This document shows positions 25,260 through 36,649 of a DNA stretch of 64,000 nucleotides, piece by piece. The stretch is from Talpa occidentalis (Eukaryota; Chordata; Mammalia; Eulipotyphla; Talpidae). Where the stretch lies: the NCBI RefSeq assembly GCF_014898055.3, contig NW_023602073.1, positions 81,200,678 through 81,264,677 on the forward strand, in the 5' to 3' direction. Numbering within the stretch: position 1 is the first letter of the stretch; each line of letters opens with the position of its first letter. A model generated the notes under the pieces. That model was not told the origin of the DNA and did no database searches. It was given only the letters and a program-made list of their open reading frames with translations. A program made the translations under genes and the position numbers.

Positions 25260-25531
25260 ATTTTTTTTTAAGATTTATTTATTCATTTTACACAAGAACC
25301 GGGGCACAGGCCAGATGCGCGGGAGGGTGAAAGGATTCACCAGAGACAGAACTGGGAACAGAACAGGCAGACTGACGAAATACACTGCTGAGGGGAGTAG
25401 TGGGCGAGACAGGAGAGGTCTGCTGTGCCATGTGGACCCTCGCTGGCCAGCCAGGATCGAACTGGTGCTGCAGAGGCTGCGGACAGATTCACAGTGCAGT
25501 GCTTAACCGCCTGTGCCACCAGGAGAGGCCC
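25260..25531 (-). mobile_element. tRNA-derived SINE, older type
   Basis: Complement of the SINE: T-rich tail AAGATTTATTTATTC near 25270, body with CTGAGGGGAGTAGTGGGCGA, head GCCACCAGGAGAGGCCC at the right. Flanked by a 12-bp duplication AGGCACCCTAAC at 25248-25259 and 25532-25543. Confidence 0.95.
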
Positions 25532-25799
25532 AGGCACCCTAACTTTTAAAATCTGCCTCTTGAAGGAAATTTCCAAAACTTCTAGCTTTGATAGGTAACC
25601 AAGTGGACTTACCCCCATGAGATGCACAGGATATGCTAAACTGAGAAGCAGATTTTAATGGGCTTATATAGTCAGACTCAAGTGCTCCAAGGATCAGCAC
25701 TCTAACCTCCGGTCAAAAGGTGCCCATTTTGTGGTGTTTACAACTGAAGACATGTATAGCTCCATCCCCAAATCACTTTCGATGTTACAAAAAAGGGAG

Positions 25800-26250
25800 G
25801 TGTTCAATGTTGTAAAAAAGAGGTGTCCATTGATGGGTTAACTGATCAAGAAGATACAGTGTATACAGATTATGGAATGCTACTCAGCTATTAAAAAAAA
25901 AGTTGAAGTTTTACCATTTTGAGGCAATATGGATGGACCTTGTGAGAACTAAGCTAAATGAAATGAATCAGAAGTAAAAAGACAACTACCATATGATCCT
26001 ATTAATATGTGGGAGATAAAGCAACAAGCAAATAAACAAAACAACAAAAACAAGCTCTTCACTTGATTGAAATTTACCAAAAGGCAAAGGTATGAGTGGT
26101 GAATGAAAGGAGTAAAGTGAGTCAACTTTATGGTGATGGATAGAAACTTGACTATTGGGAGTGAACAGGATAAAACATATATAAACTTCTAATTATATTG
26201 TTTCAAACTTGAAATTATATAATTGTATAAATTAATGTTAATAATAATAA
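25800..26250 (+). mobile_element. Old LINE-1 3-prime end
   Basis: GTCCATTGATGGGTTAACTG, TATGGAATGCTACTCAGCTA, GCAATATGGATGGACCTTG, CTAAATGAAATGAATCAGA, then a 3-prime UTR ending in TAATAATAATAAAAG. Order and wording match the L1 ORF2 terminus with strong divergence. Confidence 0.8.
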
Positions 26251-26259
26251 AAGAGGTAC

Positions 26260-27290
26260 CCAGATTTTCTGTGAAAATTCCTCACCTGCTAATATTAAAG
26301 CATCAGCCTTAAGGGTAGTCATCGGCAACACACACCTTCGAAGACTGCCAGGATACTCTTCAGAGAGAAAGACTGACTGTTGCCATCTCTCTGTTCCAGC
26401 TGACAAGGACCACCCTTTGTCCCCTCAAAAAGCATCATCTCTATAGTTCTTCTCTGTACCCCTCCAACTAATGAGCCTCATGTTCATGCTCTCCCTCTGC
26501 CACACTCCAGAGGCATATGATATGTATGATATTATATGTATATGATATGATAGAATATGTCCCAGACGGAAGTTCAGATGCATGTCTGTCACTGTATCTA
26601 TTTTTATATCTAGTGCCAGTTTTGTGACTGCATACCCTGAGGTACACATGGATCACCTGACTCTGGAGACTAGGGGGTTGTGTTTTTGGATTCCATGGGA
26701 ATGTACCAATAAGTGAAAGTGAGATTGGTGGACTAGCACTACAAAGGCAGTTACAGAGAACAGATTGAACATACCCCCAGTTCCTCTGAAAAAAGAAGCC
26801 TATTAGCTTATTTAGGGCCAGGCTTCTAGTTTGGCATACTTCTAGCTACTGACTGAAATGCTTTCAGAAAAGAGAGGCAAGTGGATTGAATATTTTTGCA
26901 CTCCCTCTGCCTTGTCCCAGTTTTCCATTATCTTCCAGAAAAGATCTCATACCCTTGCCTGGCACCCTCATTTTTATAACTGCTGCCAGGGATTCCTCTA
27001 CATCACCTGCCTCCAGCGACTTTGGGGCTTGAACTCATTAGTCCCAAGACTGTAAACAAGGAGAAAGTGTTTTTAAAGAGCCAGCATACCCAGGGATTAG
27101 TATGGAGCTAAAGACACAGGAACTCACTCTTTCTGTTGAAGAGTCCTGTTAGCTTATCTTCATAGCTATAGTCTGAAATGCAGGCTTCTAATTAAACACA
27201 CAGCTTACAGCTAACTGTAATCTTTAAAAAAAAAAAGACCTCAGAGGCAGGTGCTATCTTTGCAATCTCCCTCTATCATGCCCCCAAACT
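26260..27290. other. Unassigned GC-richer stretch between L1 pieces
   Basis: Not recognised. It lies between two plus-strand L1 3-prime ends and has the pyrimidine-rich, stop-dense look of an L1 or ERV untranslated region. A (TATGA)/(TATATG) tract lies near 26515-26560. No coding signal. Confidence 0.4.
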
Positions 27291-27299
27291 CCATCAAAT

Positions 27300-27760
27300 T
27301 GAAAAGGATATATGCATCCTTGCATTCATCACATGATTATTTACAATAATTAACATATTAAAACTATCAAAGTATTCATTAATGAATGAATCGATAAAAA
27401 ATATAGCTCTATAGCTATTCATTAAGATATATGGTGGAAAGGAAAGAAAATTTTGCCATGAGGGATAACATCCTTGGACCTTGAAGTCATTATGATAAGT
27501 GAAATAAATCAAACAGTGAGAGACAAATACCTTATAATCTCTATTATGGAAGTTATTTTTAAAATAAAAGAAAAAAGAAACCTAGCTTATAGATATGAGA
27601 CTGGTTTTAACAAATGAAGGTATGAATGTAGTAGGTGGAAATACGGTTTAAAGATGTCAAAATGTACACACTTCTAATTATAAAATCAATAACTCATAGG
27701 GAATTAGAAATAAAAACTCTTGAAGATGGCCAAAAAGGACATTCCTTGTTTTGTTTCCAA
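27300..27760 (+). mobile_element. Old LINE-1 3-prime end
   Basis: ATGATTATTTACAATAATTA, CCTTGAAGTCATTATGATAA / GTGAAATAAATCAAACAGTG and ACAAATACCTTATAATCTC correspond in order to the L1 ORF2 terminus and 3-prime UTR. Diverged. Confidence 0.7.
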
Positions 27761-27879
27761 GAGGGACAACCAATAATTAGCCAGGAATGGGACACAACTG
27801 AAACACACAGCACATGTGTGACTAAAGTACCCCCTGAATCTGAAAGAGTAACACAAAATGCATTAGAATGAACACCAAG

Positions 27880-29020
27880 AAGATCCCTGCATTGGTGTGC
27901 TAGAAGGTGGGTAGAGACTGATATGTAGAGTTGTGTGGTCTAGGGGAAAAGAGACAGCAGAATAGACAACCCAACCAAATATCTGGGGGAAGAGAAAGCA
28001 GAGACAGTGTAGAGGCTCATGCCTGTCCTTGGTACAACCCCAACAGGAGGAGGTGAGGTGCTCCACAAAGATTAAGACCCCAGAAAAAAAGGACAGCAGA
28101 GAAAATACTGCATTTCTTAGCTAACACTTTGTGATCTGCACTTTTGTCATAAAGTGTACCAGCAGTATATAGATGGTCAAGTCTCAGATCTGGGACCCTA
28201 AAAGGAGGTTTAACAGCAAGAAGAAAAACATAAACCAGCCTTCCCCAACCACATCCACAGCAGAAGCTCTGTGCATTTCCTTACTCCACTGACAGAGAAG
28301 CAGTGCCTCACTGGTCTGAGACACCTACAGGAGCCAGAAGTAACTAAAAAAAAAACAGAAAGAAAGAAAAAAAAAAAGAAAAGAAAGTAGAAAGAAATCA
28401 AAACTATAGCACCATCTGCTGAAAAAGTAAAACAAAAGCAGCTCAGTTCTAAGCTTGTCATGCAGTTATTTTTAGAAGTCAGAGATAATTTAAAGGGCAG
28501 TACAATAGCCAAATGGATGGATAGAAAAATCTAACAAGACAAAATGAGACTTCAAGGAAATACAATATCACAAGGAAAGACAACTCTCCAGAAACCAAAC
28601 TTAAAGTCATGGAAGATTAAATCTTTCTAGTGTATAAAGAATTAAAAATGTCTATCATAAACTCAAAGATGTATAAGAAAACACAGAAATACAAGCCCAA
28701 ATGACACAAGATAATGCAGATGAACTATTTAATGGACTCAGGAATAAAACTAACAAGCAAAAGGAAAAAAACATTGATGTTGAAAATTTAAATGAGGAAA
28801 TAGCAGATTAGAATGTAAAGAACTCAATAAATGAGATCAAGTTTACTACAGAAAGCTAAGGAAATAAAATAAACCTGAAAGAAGAGAAATATATGAAAAG
28901 GGAAGAAATGATACCAGAGATATCTGACTCCATTGGAAAAGGCAACATAAGAATTATGCATATTCCAGAAGGTAAAGAGAGAGACAATGGAACTGGGAAT
29001 TTTTGCACAGAAATAAAAAC
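27880..29020 (+). mobile_element. L1M/HAL1-type 5-prime UTR and ORF1 relic
   Basis: 28430-29020 follows the ancient L1 ORF1 region: GATTAAATCTTTCTAGTG, ATGACACAAGATAATGCAG, TGAGATCAAGTTTACTACAG, ATATCTGACTCCATTGGAAA, GCATATTCCAGAAGGTAAAG. The upstream part is purine-rich non-coding sequence consistent with the 5-prime UTR. Stops throughout, no intact ORF1. Confidence 0.65.
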
Positions 29021-29480
29021 ATTTCTTTTAATGTAAAAAAATCTTAAAATCATAACTAAAGTTATTTAATTGAATTTACAGTTGATACCAAACACTGTTG
29101 GGAAGTCCAGAAATATAATTTTCCAGTTTTCCTTTTTTCTTTATTCTGTTTATTTCTAATACACACAAGAAAAATAATATTCCTAAGCACATTTAGTAGA
29201 TTGTCTTTGGTCACAAATTCTGAAAATCGATATCGTTTTCTTTCTGACTTAAAACTAAATTTTGATAGATCCAACCAGCTGACTAGGTTCATTGCAATTT
29301 CATATAATAGCAATTTAAATTCCACCAAAGTAATCTGTTATTTTGAATAGTACAACTGAATGTTGCAAAAATCACAGCATACACATGATCTCAGAGTAAT
29401 GGAGCTGCTATGAGAATGATAATTTAATGTGAATTTCAAGGTGAATGAGCAAATCCACTACTCATTCACATGTTTAAGTT

Positions 29481-29751
29481 TTTTTTTTAAGATTTAAGTT
29501 TTATTTATTTATGCATACCAGAACTGTGGTGTAGGCCAGAGGTGTGGAGGAGGGGTGAGAGGACTCACCAGAGACAGAGTGGGGAGCAGAACAGGCAAAT
29601 CTACTCAAATGCACTGCAGAGGGGAGCAGTGGGCAAGACAGGAGAGGTCTGCTACCCATGTGGGTTAGCTCCCTTGCAGGGGATCGAACTCATGCCACAG
29701 TGGCTACTGATAGCACTGAGCCTTTAACCCCTGTGCCACCAGGGAGGCCCC
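29481..29751 (-). mobile_element. tRNA-derived SINE, oldest type
   Basis: Complement of the SINE, with tail TTTATTTATTTATGCATACC, body CTGCAGAGGGGAGCAGTGGG and head TGTGCCACCAGGGAGGCCC. Imperfect target duplication CACATGTTTAAGTTTT (from 29467) and CACAGGTTTAGTTTTT (from 29752). Confidence 0.92.
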
Positions 29752-29909
29752 CACAGGTTTAGTTTTTTAATTAATGTTATCAAACAGAAACGCAAACATG
29801 TTAATCACCATATTCGACAATGGTTTACATATTCTATGTACCATTCAAATTAAGATCCACTGTGACAAAAGTGTACTGATCTAACATATTTTATATGCAA
29901 TAATTTTTT

Positions 29910-30840
29910 ATTATAGCCCCAAACTGGACATAGGCCATGTGCAATCATTAGAGGAATGGCTGTGGTATTTCCATACAATGAACTACTATTCATTAATAAA
30001 ACGGAATAAACTAAATACACATACAACATCGATAATTATAAAAAAATTATGCTAATTATTAAGTCTTATACATCTATTGTATGTAATTTACTGATTTAAA
30101 TTTCTTAAATTTATAGACTGAATCTATGATGAAAAAATAACAAACGTGGTGACATTTACTAAAGTCTGCAACTTACTTTAAAATTCATGGAAATAGTACA
30201 ATGGAGTGATATACGGGTAATGGGGTAGGAAGAAGGATAAATGAATGACAAATCAATGACAGAAAATTGTTAACAATATAACTAGGCAGTAGAAATTATC
30301 TGTAAAATTTTTACAACTTTTCTGTGCTTGAAATTTTCCATAACAGAATGTTGGAAAAACTCATGTTGAGATCAAAAACAATACTTGTAAGGGAATATTT
30401 ATAGCAGATTTATTCTAATAGCTGCAAATCAGAAATAACACCACAGTCCATTAACATGTGAATGGATAAGCAATTTGTGATCTTTTTCAAAAAGGACAAA
30501 CTAATGTGAGAAGCAATAATATGAATGAATCTCAAAAACTTTAGGCTGTGCAAAAGAGGCTGGATTATAAAAACAGTATACCGTATGATTCTATTTATGG
30601 AAAATTCTAGGACTGGCAGAATCTAACTTATAATGATATAAAGCAGATTTTTTCCCCCCTGGGGCTGGTGTGGGGAAAGTTAATTACAAAAGGGCTGAGG
30701 GAATCTTTTGCGAATAAGGGAAATATTTTATATCTTGATTATGGTGGTCATGTGTATATCTGTTAAAATTCATTCATAGACACACTTAGAACAGGCAGAT
30801 TCTATTAATTATATCTCAATGAAGTTAATTTCAGCAAAAT
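29910..30840 (+). mobile_element. Two old L1ME-type 3-prime ends in a row
   Basis: The first (about 29910-30360) has CCCAAACTGGACATAGGCCA and ATACAATGAACTACTATTCA. The second (about 30400-30840) has GAATATTTATAGCAGATTTA, CCATTAACATGTGAATGGAT, ATGAATGAATCTCAAAAACT and GATTCTATTTATGGAAAATT. Both follow the wording of ancient L1ME elements and end in separate 3-prime UTRs. Confidence 0.8.
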
Positions 30841-31485
30841 ATATACAGTTGAGATGATGTTCTATATAACATTTCTCTAAGTTTTCTCAATCTTATAGCA
30901 CTTTGCTGAGTGTTACACTAACTTCAATATGTTGATAATTTCTCTTCCGAGATCTTCTAAAAACTAGCTATTTTTTGGAACTCAGATCATGGATTATCTT
31001 ATCAATCAGTGTTTTATTTAACCACTTACTGCACCTCTTTATAATAAAGGACTGCTAACTATTTTAATCCTGCAGATAGTTTACCTGCTGCTCCCCCAAT
31101 TTGCATCACTCAAATGCAAGTGACATGGACTTAAGCTAAATGAGGAAATGTTTTGACTTAAGAGTGTGAGTTTTAATAGTGAAGCCCTTGTGGAAGGGGA
31201 TGTAAATAACACCCCCAAATTCCTAGTACTAGTGAACTTTCCACAGATCTTTTACCATGTCTTTCTTTTTTTTTCTTATAGTGGGAAGATCTGGGTTTTT
31301 AAATTTTTTTTAATTTGGATTCTCACATTGTTGACTGTCTCCACCTTTTAAGATACATGGCAACTGAATTAACAAAATTCTGTATCTTATGGCTTCACTA
31401 GGAGGTGAGAATTCGTAGTGATGCTCTCTTTAGTCCCAATTGCAAAAGTCCCAAGAAAGGTCATTTTGGTCTAGCTTTGTTCACA
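30841..31485. other. Non-coding stretch, no gene seen
   Basis: No open frame above 61 codons and no repeat family recognised. Confidence 0.5.
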
Positions 31486-31489
31486 TAAC

Positions 31490-32078
31490 TGTTATAGGAC
31501 AGGGAGAGGGGCAGCCCAAACCCTGCAAACCTGCCTATTCTAAATGGGTTCTGCCATCCGCCGCATCAACACAAAACATAGGAGACTTTAAGGGGAAGGA
31601 ACTTTAATAAAACTAGGAAACAATACAGGAAAGGCAAATAATCTAGTTTCTAAATCAAGCACCCAAAGTTACCCGTCCCCTCGTGGGTAAAAGTCCATCC
31701 ATATGGGATTGGCCCAGAGCAAGGCCCCAAAGCCTGCCACAAGTCTAAAGCATCTTCCAGTGGGGACCCACAGCAAAGGGTCAGAAACAAGCAGACAAGC
31801 CTGGAAGGAAAAGAGCAAAATCAACATCAAGATAAAAGCTGCCATTGTCACCTCCCCATGGGTCTCACCCACATCTTTGTCACCCAGTCCACGACCAAAA
31901 GACAAGCACAGTTTCTTCACGTGTCTCTAGGCTCCATACGCCTCCTCCAGGTCTCCTTCTGGCTCCATCCTGCTTCCTTCCTCAGTCTCTTCTGCAGCTT
32001 CTCCTCTTCCTGCTCAGCTCCACCCTCCCTTGGGTGGGGCAGGGAACCTCCCCCTTTCCTGGGGACCACCCTGTTACA
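31490..32078 (-). mobile_element. Solo LTR of an endogenous retrovirus, family A
   Basis: 589 bp bounded on the plus strand by TGTTATAGG and CCCTGTTACA (TG...CA ends), with a perfect 4-bp target duplication TAAC at 31486-31489 and 32079-32082. On the minus strand it begins TGTAACAGGGTGG. A variant poly(A) signal ATTAAA (complement of TTTAAT at about 31601-31606) gives the orientation. No internal viral genes accompany it, so it is a solo LTR left by recombination. Four-base duplications are typical of gammaretrovirus-like (ERV1) integrases. Family name unknown to me. Confidence 0.88.
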
Positions 32079-32539
32079 TAACCACCTATGGTCCTACTGA
32101 CCAGGAAGCCAGGAAACATCTCCAGTGATAGCTTTGATGAGATCAGGGTTGAAAATTGGAAAAGGAAATGCTACAAAAGAAGTGAGAAATACTGAGGACA
32201 GTTTCATATAGTTTAATGGTAATGGGCACATTGTATGTATTAACTATGTATCCAAGTATTAAGAAACAAAAATGAGCACTTCATTTTTTTTGCTGAAATA
32301 ATATGTAAAATAGTCAATTCTGAAAAACCAACAGGAATATAAATGAAATATATATTTCAAAATAAAATTTTAAAATGAAAAAATTCAGAGTTTAATCATA
32401 TTGTCAATGAAACAATGAGCAGTTTATAATAATGTAAAACTAACACTCTGGGTAGGGAAAGGTCTTACAGTAACTAGAAGTAATTAAAGGAAATGTTCTA
32501 TTATGAATAATTCAGAAAAAAGTAAGAGAATTAGGGTCT

Positions 32540-33188
32540 AGTTTTAGTTCAACAATTGATTACCAGCCTAGAAATAAATCTACACTTACATAGATAATCT
32601 ACTGCAAAAGAGCCAAGAATATACTCTGGAGCAAGGGAAATTCTCTTTAATAAGCAGTGTTGGGGAAGCTGGATAGCTACATGCAAAAAAAAAAAAAAAA
32701 AAAAAGTATCTACACCACTATCTCACACCATACAGAAAAATCATCTCACAATGAATAAGGGGCCTGGATGTTATATCTGAAACCATAAAATATATAGAAG
32801 AAAATACTTGCAAAACATTCCACAACACATGCATCTGATCTTTGTGGATTCATCTCCAGCAGCAAGGAAGATAAAAAAGAATGCATCAAACTAAAAAGCT
32901 TTTGCAAGTCACTACAACAAAAAGACACCCTACTGAGTGGGAGAAAATATTTGTACACCACACACCTCATCTGATCTGATATCAAAGATCTACAAAGGAC
33001 TCTAAAACTCAACCAAAAAGAAAATAACCCAATCAAAATATAGGCAGAAGTACTGAAGAGGAGGCATTTCCCTAAAGACGCATACAGATGGTGAACTTGA
33101 GAAAATGTTCATTATCACTATTATCAGGGAAATACAAGTCAAACAACAGTGAGATACAACCTCACAGCTGTGAGAATGATTCACATCA
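32540..33188 (+). mobile_element. Old LINE-1 ORF2 3-prime portion, left part
   Basis: ACCAGCCTAGAAATAAATCT, GCCAAGAATATACTCTGGAG, GCTGGATAGCTACATGCAAA, CAAAGATCTACAAAGGACTC and GTGAGATACAACCTCACAGC follow ORF2 order. A 21-A run at 32685-32705 lies where the coding sequence had a short A stretch. The SINE at 33204 splits the element, which resumes at 33495. Confidence 0.88.
32685..32705. repeat. A21 homopolymer within L1 coding sequence
   Basis: Twenty-one consecutive A residues follow GCTACATGC. In L1 elements that word is followed by a few A residues and then more coding sequence, so this is expansion of a short internal A-run, not a transcript tail. Confidence 0.9.
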
Positions 33189-33203
33189 AAAACACCAGAA
33201 ACA

Positions 33204-33480
33204 GGGCCTCCCCTGGTGGCACAGCGGTTGAATGCTGGGCTCCGAAGCTGCCCGCAGCCTCTGCAGTGCAGGTTCGATCCCCGTCCACCAGGGGAGGATC
33301 CCACATGGCGCGCAGACCTCTCCTGCCGCCCGCTGCTCCCCTCAGCAGTGTATTTCGTCAGTCTTCCTGTTCTGTTCCCAGCTCTGGCTCTGGTGAATCC
33401 TCTCACCCTCCCGTGCTTCTGACTGTACCCAGTGCTTGTATAAATAAATAAAGAAATCTTTAAAAAATAAAAATAAAATA
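33204..33480 (+). mobile_element. tRNA-derived SINE, young/intermediate type
   Basis: GGGCCTCCCCTGGTGGCACA head, B box GGTTCGATCCCC, shortened GTCCACCAGGGG joint, CpG-rich body, tail TAAATAAATAAAGAAATC. Target duplication AAACACCAGAAACA (about 33190-33203) and AAAGACCAGAAACA (33481-33494), one mismatch. Inserted into an old L1. Confidence 0.94.
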
Positions 33481-33494
33481 AAAGACCAGAAACA

Positions 33495-34145
33495 ATAAGT
33501 GCTGGTAAGGGTGGAGAAGGAAAGGAATCTTCTTACACTGTTGATGAGCATGTAGAATACATGCTCCTAGAGAAAGCAGTATGGAATTTCTCAATATATT
33601 GAAAATAGATCTACCATATAATCCAGCAGCCCCACTCCTCAGGAGCTACCCCAAAATTACAAAAACACCAACTTGAAGGGAAACATGCATTGCCATGTTC
33701 ATTGTAGCACTATTTACAATATCTAAGCAATGGAAACAACCTAAGTACCCAAACAGGAACACATGGTACATGCACACATGCAATGGAATACTACTCAACT
33801 ATCAAAAAAGATAAACTTTTGACATTTGTGATAATTTCAAAAGGAGTTAGAGGAGGTTATGCTAAGCAAAATAAGTGAGAAGAGAAAGACAACTACTAGA
33901 TGATGTCTCGTGTGTGGAATGTAGAGAAATTAATAAAGGGTCAGATAAGACCAAGCTGAGAACTAACCCTCAAAATTTGACTCTACAACTGAGACTACCA
34001 GGAGGGAGGGGCAAAATTCAAAGTGGGAAGGCAGTGCAATTGACTGGTGGTGGACTGTGGGTGTTGAGGTGGTGGGTATGGTAACAACACCGCTTGAAGT
34101 GGAGAAATTATACTTCTAAAACAGAACAATGTAAACCAATGCTCT
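33495..34145 (+). mobile_element. Old LINE-1 ORF2 3-prime portion, right part
   Basis: Continues the L1 interrupted by the SINE: AAGTGCTGGTAAGGGTGGAG, TATTTACAATATCTAAGC, GCAATGGAATACTACTCAAC, GAGGTTATGCTAAGCAAAAT, followed by a G-rich 3-prime UTR (GGGAGGGGCAAAATTCAAAG). Confidence 0.88.
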
Positions 34146-34149
34146 CAAT

Positions 34150-34610
34150 ATTTTTATGAAAGCAAGAGCTAAATACTTCTTCAAAGAAGACATACAGATA
34201 GCTAATAAGCACATGAAAAAATTACTTATCAGGGAAATGCAAATCAAAATCACAATGATCTGTCACATCAATCCCATATGAAAGAAACATATAAAAAATA
34301 ATCCAAAAACAAGTGTTGGTGAGGGTTTGATGCAGTTGTATCCTGATTTTCTAAAACACCATCTATTTTCAGAAATATGTCCTTCATGAGCATGCGAAGA
34401 AAGGAACCCTCCTACACTGTGGGTCAGAATTTAGATTGGTCCAACTGCTGTGGAAAATAGTATGAAGGTTTCTCAAAATATTAAAAATAGTTCTACCATA
34501 TGACCACACAGTCCAACTTCTAGGTAGCTACCTAATTCATGCAAAAACATGAATATGAAGGGATATATGTATTCCTGTGTTCACTGCAGCACTATTTATA
34601 CCAGCCACAT
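34150..34610 (+). mobile_element. Second old LINE-1 ORF2 fragment
   Basis: AAAGAAGACATACAGATAGC, AATTACTTATCAGGGAAATG, AAGTGTTGGTGAGGGTTTG, then GAAAGGAACCCTCCTACACT, ATGACCACACAGTCCAACTT. It restarts ORF2 sequence already passed in the preceding element, so it is a separate insertion. About 55 extra bases interrupt it near 34330-34385. Confidence 0.8.
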
Positions 34611-34624
34611 TATTACTCTGTGAT

Positions 34625-34790
34625 AACTCACTACTGGTATAGTCAAATACAACAGGTTTTTGTACATTGATTTTGTACCTTGCAATTTTGCTATTTTTTT
34701 AATCAGTTCAAATATTCTTTGTAGATTCTTTAGAAATTCTCTCTGTATGTAACATCTTACCTGTAAACAGAGCCTGTAAATATGAAGCTG
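34625..34790 (-). mobile_element. Short antisense LINE-1 fragment
   Basis: ACTACTGGTATAGTCAAATA..., TTTTTGTACATTGATTTTGT, ACCTTGCAATTTTGCTA and TTTGTAGATTCTTTAGAAAT correspond to antisense L1 ORF2 reverse-transcriptase region wording. Opposite in orientation to the adjoining L1. Confidence 0.6.
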
Positions 34791-35836
34791 GAATGTGAAG
34801 GGAGGAAATCATCTCTTACCTAAAACTCCTACAACAGCACTTTCATCTGTGGTTTACTACAAAATTGTTGATGAGGGGAGGATATCAGTGAAGGCCTTCT
34901 TTGCTGCCATTTTGTTGCTGTCACTCTCGAATGTTCTCTAGGTATTTGTCCTAGAAATAGCAAAAAGTTGGAGTGTAACCCAAGCCAACATGTGATAAGT
35001 TCCAAAATGTCTGCATTTATAATTAATAAGGTTTTGAGTGAGTGAAGTCATCAGGGAGAAATGGGTCTTTTCTAGCTGAATGAAATATTTAGTTTGTATA
35101 ATGAAATTTCTTTCTTTATTCCTCCTATTTTATTTGCATGGTCTCTTTTAAGAGCTGAAACTGTCAGTAACAGATACAACTTTCAGCTGTAAAACCAGCT
35201 TTTTGCAAAAAATAAAAAATGCAGACATTTCAAATTTGTGGCTTTAGCAGCCACGTGTATCATCAAGAAATCTGTGTGTCTTGGCCATGAACAGACTTCA
35301 GTAAGCATATGCTTTCCTGAATAGTCCTGCCAGGGAAGTCTGGGGATGCGGCTAAAAGAGGAATGCTGTTTAGAGCAGGTGGATTTTGCTATTGTTTTTT
35401 TCTTTCTTTCCTTTTCCGATACCTTTCAAGGAACAATCAGTTAGGTTAGAGCAGTATAACTTCTCTACCCAGGTGTATCAATTATTTCACCAAGTAAAAC
35501 AAAGCATCTTGAGATGCGGTCATTTCTTAGACAAAAGTTTGCTTTATCTGTGTGCTTTTTAAGGAACTGAATTCAACTATTAAAATAACCAGCCACAGCT
35601 GAAATAGAAACTGGGATGGAGCTCCTCACAGACAAAACATCTTTAAAATCTATACTTACTTTTAGAACAAACTGGTTCATTCTTTCCCAGGAGTGATGTA
35701 GTGATATCGAGGATGAGGCAGAGAAGTTACGGATTTTGTTTAATATTCATTAGTGGCCCCATTAACGATCATTGTGGATTCATTCAGCCACATGGCTACA
35801 GACAACCAGATTAACTTCAGGAGCTAGATATTATAT
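34791..35836. other. Repeat-poor non-coding stretch
   Basis: No transposon recognised and no plausible exon. Moderately GC-balanced compared with neighbours. 35100-35300 is a candidate for conserved non-coding sequence only in the sense that nothing repetitive explains it. Confidence 0.45.
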
Positions 35837-35851
35837 TAAGGGCCAACTTTA

Positions 35852-36120
35852 TTTTTTTTTAATTTTTTTAAAGATTATTTATTTATACAAACACTGGGTA
35901 CAGTCAGAAGCACGGGAGGGTGAGAGAATTCACCAGAGCCAGAGTGGAGAACAGAACAGGCAGAATGACGAAGTACACTGCTGAGGGGAGCAGCGGGCGG
36001 CAGGAGAGGTCTGCACGCCAGGTGGGACTCTCACTGGCAGCCGGGGATTCAACCCGCGCTGCAGAGGCTGCGGGCAGCTTCGCAACCCAGAGCTCAACCA
36101 CTGCGCCACTGGGGAGGCCC
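35852..36120 (-). mobile_element. tRNA-derived SINE, young type
   Basis: Complement: tail AAAGATTATTTATTTATAC, body CTGCTGAGGGGAGCAGCGGG, head GCGCCACTGGGGAGGCCC. Perfect 15-bp duplication TAAGGGCCAACTTTA at 35837-35851 and 36121-36135. Confidence 0.96.
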
Positions 36121-36179
36121 TAAGGGCCAACTTTAGATAAAATTATAAAAAAAGGTTGTTCATCTTTAGTCCCCATGCA

Positions 36180-36515
36180 TACCAGGGCTTTGCCCTTCCT
36201 TTTAATCATGTATGAGAGAGACAAAGGGAGATTTGACAGAGACAAGAGGATGAAGCAGTGTGACCAGGGAGGCAGAGAGGAGTGATGGGGGCTGAAACCA
36301 GGGCATGAGAAGCTGAAAGCAGCAAGGAATGGAGCATCCACTTGCCTCCAGAGGGAGAGAAGAAGCTTTGGCAACACCTTTATTTTAGGCACTGAGAAAC
36401 TGATTTTGGAGTTCTGGTCTTCAGGAACTGTGAAAGAATAACTTTCTGTTATTTTAAGTCATCAAGTTTATGATAATGTGTTATTGCAAGCACAAGAAAT
36501 TCATATAGTCATATC
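36180..36515 (+). mobile_element. MaLR (MLT1-like) LTR relic
   Basis: The 3-prime half shows the familiar MaLR order: TTGGCAACACCTTTATTTTA, GGAGTTCTGGTCTTCAGGAA, CTGTGAAAGAATAACTTTCT, GTTATTTTAAGTCATCAAGT, TATGATAATGTGTTATTGCA. Purine-rich sequence precedes it (GAGAGAGACAAAGGG). Ancient and diverged. Confidence 0.7.
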
Positions 36516-36649
36516 TCCTGCAAGGGATTTAAACATATGTTTTATTCAGAAATCATTTTTTGTTTGTTTCTGTTATTGTTATTGTTTTTAATAACCTGCC
36601 TAGTTCTCTCTTTGATATTGTAACTGAAATTCCATTGCCAACTTAATAT

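Noticed and set aside
31669..32100. Overlapping open frames of 75-83 codons on both strands
   Set aside because: They fall entirely within a solo LTR and its promoter-like sequence, with no viral protein resemblance.
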